Shown here piece by piece: positions 59,315-64,000 of a DNA stretch of 64,000 nt. Source of the DNA: Streptomyces termitum (GTDB lineage Bacteria; Actinomycetota; Actinomycetes; Streptomycetales; Streptomycetaceae); contig NZ_BMUL01000005.1 of assembly GCF_014650175.1 (NCBI RefSeq), forward strand, positions 207,969-271,968, read 5' to 3'. The translations under genes were made by a program, and so were the position numbers. Within the stretch, counting starts at the first letter, position 1. Each line of letters opens with the position of its first letter. The notes below the pieces were generated by a model. The model searched no databases. It had not been told where the DNA came from and saw nothing but the letters and a program-made list of their open reading frames with translations.

Positions 59315-59737
59315 ATGAATGCGGAGAGTGACGAGCGCGCCCCCGGGGCCGAGGCCGACGAGAAGGCCGAACTGGGATCCCGCGCACCGGAGTTCATCAA
59401 GTCCCGGCGCGGCCTGCACCTCAGCTGGCAGGTCGGCGTCTTCATCGTCGGACTCGCCGTGATCGGTGCCGGCATCCTCATGCTCGTCTTCCCCGGACCC
59501 GGCTGGCTCGTCATCTTCGCCGGCATGGCGATCTGGGCGACCGAGTTCGTCTGGGCGCAGATCGTCCTGCGCTGGACCAAGCGCAAGGTCACCGAGGCCG
59601 CACAGCGCGCCCTCGACCCCAGGGTCCGCCGCCGCAACATCACCCTCACCGTCATCGGCCTGGTGATCATCGCCGCGCTGCTCGGCTGGTACCTGTGGAA
59701 GTTCGGCATCGTCATGCCCTGGAAGATCGACGAGTGA
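59315..59737 (+). CDS. PGPGW-motif membrane protein (TIGR02611)
   Basis: A 140-residue protein with a charged head, two hydrophobic segments flanking the PGPGWLVIFAGMAIWATEFVW block, and a third near the end (ITLTVIGLVIIAALLGWYLW). This PGPGW motif defines a small actinobacterial membrane family of unknown role. TAGGTT lies 6 nt before the ATG, with no ribosome site. It diverges from ssgB, so the intervening region holds both promoters. Confidence 0.88.
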   Translation: MNAESDERAPGAEADEKAELGSRAPEFIKSRRGLHLSWQVGVFIVGLAVIGAGILMLVFPGPGWLVIFAGMAIWATEFVWAQIVLRWTKRKVTEAAQRALDPRVRRRNITLTVIGLVIIAALLGWYLWKFGIVMPWKIDE

Positions 59738-59791
59738 CCCCGGGGTGGTTCGGAAGCCCCGCTGACATGCGGTAATGTTGGCGGTGCGCCG

Positions 59792-59863
59792 GGGCGATTA
59801 GCTCAGCGGGAGAGCACTTCGTTCACACCGAAGGGGTCACTGGTTCGATCCCAGTATCGCCCA
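59792..59863 (+). tRNA. tRNA-Val(CAC)
   Basis: A 72-nt cloverleaf with acceptor GGGCGAT/ATCGCCC, D-arm AGCTCAGCGGGA, anticodon loop TTCACAC (anticodon CAC) and T-arm GGTTCGATCCC. A strong hairpin follows. Confidence 0.95.
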
Positions 59864-59873
59864 CCACCCGGCC

Positions 59874-59910
59874 CGAGGGCCCGGAGACGACCACCGTCTC
59901 CGGGCCCTCG
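59874..59910 (+). terminator. tRNA-Val terminator
   Basis: CGAGGGCCCGGAGACG and its complement form a 16-bp perfect stem with a 5-nt loop. Confidence 0.88.
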
Positions 59911-59924
59911 GCACGTTCCGGCCC

Positions 59925-62354
59925 TCACCGCATCCGGGCCAGCCGCTCCCGCAGCCGCCGCGCCTCCCGCAGCCGGCGCTCGTACGTCGCGCCCACCGCG
60001 AGCAGCAGCAGCCCCGCCCCCGCCATCGGCACCCAGCGCGGCAGCGCCCCCACCAGCCGCGCCACGTACGGCGCCAGCTCGTGCAGCCCCACCAGGACCA
60101 GCACCGCCCCGCCCAGCACCAGCGGCGCCTGGAGCCGGTACCGCGCCCCCAGCAGCGTCACCGCCAGCGCCCCCGCCCCCAGCAGCAGCGGACGCGGACC
60201 CGCCGGGACCGCCCAGACCGCCACCAGCCCCGGCAGCAGCGTCACCGCCAGCCCCGGGCCGTACGCCGACCACGACGAGGCCGCCGGATCCCGGCGCCGC
60301 CGCAGGAAGCCCACCACCAGCGCCGGCACCGTCACCGGCAGCGTGTACGCCTCCGGCACCGCCACCCCCCACACCGCCAGCCGCACCCAGGCCGCCGCCA
60401 GGAACAGCGCCCCCGCCGCCCACGACGCCGCCGGCCGCCGCTCCGGCCGCAGCGCCGTCGCCGCCGCGACCACCCCGGCCACCGCCAGCGCCGTCGCCAG
60501 CACCGCCGGACGCCCCGCCGTCAGCGCCACCGCCACCACGCCGGTGCCCGCCCCCACCGCCTCGACCGCCACCGACCGCACCCGCGCGGCCAGGGCCGCC
60601 GTCGCCGCCGGCACCACCAGCAGCGCCAGCCCCGCCCCGGCCGCCGACAGCCCCGCCGCCGCGGCGCCCGCCCCCACCAGACCGGCCGCCGCGAGCACCG
60701 CCGCCCCGGCCGCCGCCTCGCGCACCGCCCCGGACCCGGCCACCGCCGCCGCCGCGAAGAGGCCCAGCAGCACCCCCAGCACCCCGAAGGTCGCGCCCCG
60801 CGCGTCCAGCGCCGACAGCACCGCCGAAGCCGCCGCCGCCAGCCCCGCCCCGTACCCCGTCCACCCGACCAGGACCCGCGCGTCGACCGGCGCCGACGGC
60901 CGCCGCGGGACCGTCCAGGACGCGCCCCACGGCCCCGCGGCCTCCGCCCGCTCCCGGACGGCCGGCCCGGGCTCCGGCAGCCCCCGCAGCGGGAGGCCCG
61001 GCCGCACCGCCACCGCCAGCCCCGCCGCCACCGCCACCAGCCGGACCGCGAGCCCCGCCGCGTACGGCAGCCCCAGACAGACCGGCAGCGCCATCAGCGC
61101 CGCCCACCCGAGCGCCACCGCGCCCCACCGGCCCCACGGCCGCCCCGCCACCGCCGACGCCCCCGCCGCCAGCAGCAGCACCAGGACCGCCGTCGCCGGA
61201 AAACCGCCCGGCACCGGCTCGGCGTGCACCCCCGACCAGATCCCCGCACCCCGGTCCGCCGGACCCAGCAGCCCGCCGAGCACCGGCGGCAGCGCCCATG
61301 CCACCCCCAGCGCCGCCACCCCGCCCCCGGCCACCCCGAACCCCGCCCGCACCGGACCGGGCACCCGCGCCACCCGCACCGGCCGCCACAGCGACGCCAG
61401 GGCCAGACCGCAGACCACGTACACCGGCACCGCCCACGCGGCCGGCAGCGCCGCCCGGAGCGGCCCGCCCACCGCGGCCACCGCCGCCAGCCCCGCCACC
61501 GCGCCCAGCGCCCCCGCCGCCGGACCGGCCGCCCGCGCCGCACCCAGGCACACCGCCGCACAGCCCAGCAGCAGCGCCGCCCCGCTCCACGGCTCCGCCA
61601 CCGACAGCCACCCGCCGGTCAGCAGCGCCCACGCCGTCAGCCCCGCCGCCCCGACCGCCGCCGTCACCCGCGCCGCGACCGCCACCGGCCGCCCCAGCAG
61701 CACCACGTCCGCCGCCGCCGTCAGCACCGCCGCCCACGCGAACGCCGTCGGACCGCCCCCGGCCGCCAGCACCCCCAGCGGCACCGGCAGCTGCGCCGCC
61801 GCCACCGCCGCCGGAACCGGCAGCCGCAGCCGGGGCAGCACCGCGCCGTACCCCGCCCACAGCCCCGCCAGGACCGCCGCCGCCACCGCCGCGTACGCCG
61901 TCCCGTCCGTCCCCGCCAGCGCCACCCGCCGCAGCGCGTACGCGTCGAGCACCGCCAGCAGCAGCCCCAGCGCGCCGATCGCCTCCGCCGTCGACGCCAG
62001 CCCCCGGCGCAGCAGCGCCGCCGGGGCCGCCAGCGCAGCCGACGTCACCACCAGCAGCACCGCCGCCCGCCCGGCGATCCCCATCGACCCCCAGCTCACC
62101 AGCGTGAACGCCAGCGCCGCGATCCCCAGCAGCGTGCCGCCCAGCGTCAGCAGCACGTTCTGCGCGCTCCGCGGCGAGGTCTCCCGCCCCGGCGCCACCG
62201 GCGCGAACGGCGGGGCGACCGGCGGGGCGGGGGCGTACAGCACCCGCAGCAGCCACGCCCGCCGCGCCAGCAGCTCGGACCGGCGCGCGTCCAGCCGGGC
62301 CAGTTCCTGATCGACGAGCCGCAGCTCCTCGGCGGGCGGCAGGTTCATGTCCAT
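59925..62354 (-). CDS. Giant Ala-rich polytopic membrane protein
   Basis: An 809-residue protein with a short coiled-coil-like start (LRLVDQELARLDARRSELL) and more than twenty hydrophobic segments, for example VLLTLGGTLLGIAALAFTLV and LGAGALAVTLLGARY. The last residues are basic (RLREARRLRERLARMR). It is of the kind annotated in Streptomyces as SCO7613 C-terminal-domain membrane protein; role unknown. Extreme Ala/Gly content and very high GC make long open frames on both strands here, so the gene was chosen by codon bias and hydropathy. The ATG begins MDMNLPPAEE. Confidence 0.8.
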   Translation of the reverse strand: MDMNLPPAEELRLVDQELARLDARRSELLARRAWLLRVLYAPAPPVAPPFAPVAPGRETSPRSAQNVLLTLGGTLLGIAALAFTLVSWGSMGIAGRAAVLLVVTSAALAAPAALLRRGLASTAEAIGALGLLLAVLDAYALRRVALAGTDGTAYAAVAAAVLAGLWAGYGAVLPRLRLPVPAAVAAAQLPVPLGVLAAGGGPTAFAWAAVLTAAADVVLLGRPVAVAARVTAAVGAAGLTAWALLTGGWLSVAEPWSGAALLLGCAAVCLGAARAAGPAAGALGAVAGLAAVAAVGGPLRAALPAAWAVPVYVVCGLALASLWRPVRVARVPGPVRAGFGVAGGGVAALGVAWALPPVLGGLLGPADRGAGIWSGVHAEPVPGGFPATAVLVLLLAAGASAVAGRPWGRWGAVALGWAALMALPVCLGLPYAAGLAVRLVAVAAGLAVAVRPGLPLRGLPEPGPAVRERAEAAGPWGASWTVPRRPSAPVDARVLVGWTGYGAGLAAAASAVLSALDARGATFGVLGVLLGLFAAAAVAGSGAVREAAAGAAVLAAAGLVGAGAAAAGLSAAGAGLALLVVPAATAALAARVRSVAVEAVGAGTGVVAVALTAGRPAVLATALAVAGVVAAATALRPERRPAASWAAGALFLAAAWVRLAVWGVAVPEAYTLPVTVPALVVGFLRRRRDPAASSWSAYGPGLAVTLLPGLVAVWAVPAGPRPLLLGAGALAVTLLGARYRLQAPLVLGGAVLVLVGLHELAPYVARLVGALPRWVPMAGAGLLLLAVGATYERRLREARRLRERLARMR

Positions 62355-62434
62355 GTCCGGAGTGTCGTGCCGGGACCCCGCGCCGGGAATGCGCGCTGCT
62401 ACTCAGATCCGGCCTGAGTGGCCACACTGGGACC

Positions 62435-62881
62435 ATGGACCCCTGCCGGTACCGCTTCCGCAGCGTCTGGCGGCTCGCCGCCCCGCCCGACGAGGTCTAC
62501 CGGGTCCTCGAACGGGCTGAGGAGTACCCCCGCTGGTGGCCCCAGGTCCGCTCCGTCGCCCCCCGCGGCGCCACCACCGGCACCGCCCGCTTCCGCTCCC
62601 TGCTGCCGTACGACATCGAGGTCACCGCCCGCGCCCTGCGCCACGACCCAGCCGCCCGCGTCCTGGAGATCGGACTCGGCGGCGACCTGGAGGGCTGGGC
62701 CCGCTGGACGGTCCTGGCCGACGGCACCGGCAGCCGCGCCCTCTACGAGCAGGAGGTCGAGGTCAGGGCCCGCCTGCTGCGCCTCCTCTCCCTCCCCGGA
62801 CGGCCCCTCTTCCGCGCCAACCACGCCCTGATGATGCGGGCCGGACGGCGCGGACTCGCCGCCCACCTGCGACGAGTTTGA
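62435..62881 (+). CDS. SRPBCC/polyketide-cyclase-like protein
   Basis: A 148-residue START/SRPBCC-fold protein. YRFRSVWRLAAPPDEVYRVL opens the domain, EEYPRWWPQVRSV is the typical WW-containing loop, and WTVLADGTGSRALYEQEVEV and the C-terminal ligand-cavity helix follow. It should bind a hydrophobic small molecule; no partner genes hint at which. CACACT ends 6 nt before the ATG. Confidence 0.85.
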   Translation: MDPCRYRFRSVWRLAAPPDEVYRVLERAEEYPRWWPQVRSVAPRGATTGTARFRSLLPYDIEVTARALRHDPAARVLEIGLGGDLEGWARWTVLADGTGSRALYEQEVEVRARLLRLLSLPGRPLFRANHALMMRAGRRGLAAHLRRV

Positions 62882-62920
62882 ACCCGGGGCCCGGGGCCCT
62901 GTATGGTTCAACCCGTTCCC

Positions 62921-62992
62921 GGGCGATTAGCTCAGCGGGAGAGCACTTCGTTCACACCGAAGGGGTCACTGGTTCGATCCCAGTATCGCCCA
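62921..62992 (+). tRNA. tRNA-Val(CAC), second copy
   Basis: Identical over all 72 nt to the gene at 59792-59863; only the flanks differ. Confidence 0.95.
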
Positions 62993-63000
62993 CCGGGAGA

Positions 63001-63029
63001 GGCCGGTCCGTCACCACGACGGACCGGCC
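63001..63029. terminator. Terminator
   Basis: GGCCGGTCCGTC and its complement form a 12-bp perfect stem with a 5-nt loop, after the tRNA and facing the convergent exonuclease gene. Confidence 0.85.
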
Positions 63030-63077
63030 TCAGCCGTTTCCGGCCCCTGCTCCTGACGCCCCGGCAGACCCCGGCGG

Positions 63078-63806
63078 CTACGCGGCCGTCCGCAGCTCCG
63101 GCCGGACCGGCCACGACGGATCCACCGTCTCCGGCGTCCCCTGCCGCGCGAACCACGCCTGGAGCCCCCGCGCCTGCGCCGCGTGCCACGCCTCCTGGAG
63201 CCCGTGCAGCTCACCCGGCGTCAGCCGCTCCAGCCGGGACGCGAACCGCCGCCCCACCGCCCGGACGACCTCCAGCGCCGCCGTGGCGTCCGCCGCCGCG
63301 TCGTGCGCCCCCGCCAGCTCCACCTCGTAGTGCGCGCACAGGTCCGTCAGCGTCCGCCGGCCCTTGCGGTACCGGTCCAGGTGCTTGTCCAGGACCCGCG
63401 GATCGAGCACGCACAGCGCGGTGTGCTCCAGGTACCGGCCCAGCGTCGACGCCCGGTGCCGCCGCAGCTCGCGGTCCAGGATCGTCAGGTCGAAGGGCGC
63501 GTTCATCACCACCAGCGGCCGCCCCGCCGCGTTCTGCTCCGCCAGGGAGCGCCCCAGCTCCTCCATCACCGGCGACGGCCAGCGGCCGTTCCGCTGGAGG
63601 TGGTCGTCGGTCAGTCCGTGCACCGCCGTGGCCGCCTCCGGCACCGATATGCCCGGATTCACCAGCCAGCGCGTCACCCGGGGCCGCGCTCCGGCGGCGT
63701 CCTGGACGACGAGGGCGGCGGACACGATCCGGTCCTCCTCGACGTCCACTCCGGTGGTCTCCGTGTCGAAAGCGGCCAGGGGCCCCTCGTACCAGTGCGT
63801 CGTCAT
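63078..63806 (-). CDS. DnaQ-like 3'-5' exonuclease
   Basis: A 242-residue DEDDh exonuclease. ExoI is FDTETTGVD, ExoII VVMNAPFDLTILDREL and ExoIIIepsilon GAHDAAADATAALEVV, with the catalytic His before the last Asp. It is a lone domain, so it may be an accessory proofreader or RNase-like enzyme rather than the replicative epsilon subunit. The ATG beginning MTTHWYEGPLAAFD is chosen; the open frame before it has no support. Confidence 0.88.
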   Translation of the reverse strand: MTTHWYEGPLAAFDTETTGVDVEEDRIVSAALVVQDAAGARPRVTRWLVNPGISVPEAATAVHGLTDDHLQRNGRWPSPVMEELGRSLAEQNAAGRPLVVMNAPFDLTILDRELRRHRASTLGRYLEHTALCVLDPRVLDKHLDRYRKGRRTLTDLCAHYEVELAGAHDAAADATAALEVVRAVGRRFASRLERLTPGELHGLQEAWHAAQARGLQAWFARQGTPETVDPSWPVRPELRTAA

Positions 63807-63926
63807 CCCCGAACTCCTCGCACGTGCGCGGCAGATGGCCAACCCCCTGCCCGGAACGGTGATACCCGGACTGTTTGCCGCGTACGCGGACCGGTCACAA
63901 CAGAGGGGACGGGGAAGGACGTTCAC

Positions 63927-64000
63927 ATGGCGCTCGCCCAGCCCGAGTCGGGAGGGCTGCCGCCCCAGCGGGCGGCCCCGGCACGCGGCTCACTCGCCAC
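63927..64000 (+). CDS. Start of a gene cut by the window edge
   Basis: ATG after GGGGAAGG with a 24-codon open frame (beginning MALAQPESGGLPPQRAAP) that runs off the window. Too short to assign. It diverges from the exonuclease gene. Confidence 0.6.
   Translation, partial: MALAQPESGGLPPQRAAPARGSLA

Noticed and set aside
60081..62417. Long plus-strand frames opposite the giant membrane protein
   Set aside because: Gln/Arg/Pro/His-rich translations without domains; hydropathy and codon bias support the minus-strand gene.

Overview
The window is a Streptomyces-type actinobacterial chromosome segment. It has very high GC with strong third-position GC bias, many GTG starts, ATGA/GTGA-coupled operons, many genes with a TANNNT box only 6-8 nt before the start codon (leaderless signature), a complete ssgB sporulation gene, an NsdA-like regulator, and the argCJBDR operon with a separate argH. 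Nearly everything is core chromosome. The exceptions are a lone nuclease gene after pheT and a compact accessory insert just upstream of argC.

Layout. 1-2.6 kb: 3' end of pheT, its terminator, and a lower-GC gene fusing a probable PUA/EVE-like reader to a PD-(D/E)XK nuclease. 2.8-9.8 kb: SpoIIE-type phosphatase, NsdA-like regulator, NUDIX hydrolase, 3-hydroxybutyryl-CoA dehydrogenase, secreted GHL10 glycosidase-like protein, DUF1918 protein, EamA exporter. 9.85-18.2 kb: MocR regulator whose start codon overlaps that of the divergent exporter, GNAT, a histidine-phosphatase fold lacking both catalytic histidines, RlmG-like rRNA methylase, degenerate ECF41-like sigma factor, membrane protein, M48 peptidase broken by a frameshift in a G7 run, HEAT-like protein. 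18.3-22.3 kb (accessory): SUKH-like protein, DUF2199 protein, decayed IS5-family transposase, an orphan gene lying between plausible IS inverted repeats, and a TIR protein with a Cys/His-rich head.

22.35-30.75 kb: argCJBDR (overlapping cistrons behind a promoter covered by ARG boxes), L,D-transpeptidase-like protein, HEAT protein, argH with its own ARG-box promoter. 30.9-37.4 kb: TetR/MFS efflux pair with a palindromic operator, PlsC acyltransferase, Tat-exported glycerophosphodiesterase, a GATC-dense repeat array, sigma-like protein, GNAT, two coupled membrane proteins. 37.7-40.7 kb: a 28-codon leader peptide ending in Cys/Met codons, then metN-metI-metQ. 41.6-48.2 kb: cobalamin genes cobL, a BluB-CobT fusion with a 600-residue Ala/Pro/Glu-rich head, and a siroheme synthase/SUMT.

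48.3-64 kb: TrmH methylase, membrane-anchored Ser/Thr kinase, small membrane protein behind a 12-bp 5'-end hairpin, APH-fold kinase, zinc-ribbon protein, a tRNA cluster (three Val-GAC, Cys, Gly), pabB/pabC-like pair with a double-GNAT protein, DsbA-like protein, small membrane proteins, CGNR regulator, ssgB, PGPGW protein, two tRNA-Val(CAC) genes flanking a giant membrane protein and an SRPBCC protein, a DnaQ-like exonuclease and the start of a last gene.

Best leads: the Cys/Met leader peptide before metN, the EVE-like/PD-(D/E)XK nuclease, the TIR/SUKH-like/DUF2199 accessory insert, the two leaderless divergent start codons sharing two bases over a direct-repeat operator, and the BluB-CobT fusion. 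No search or computation was run; family names come from reading the translated sequences.
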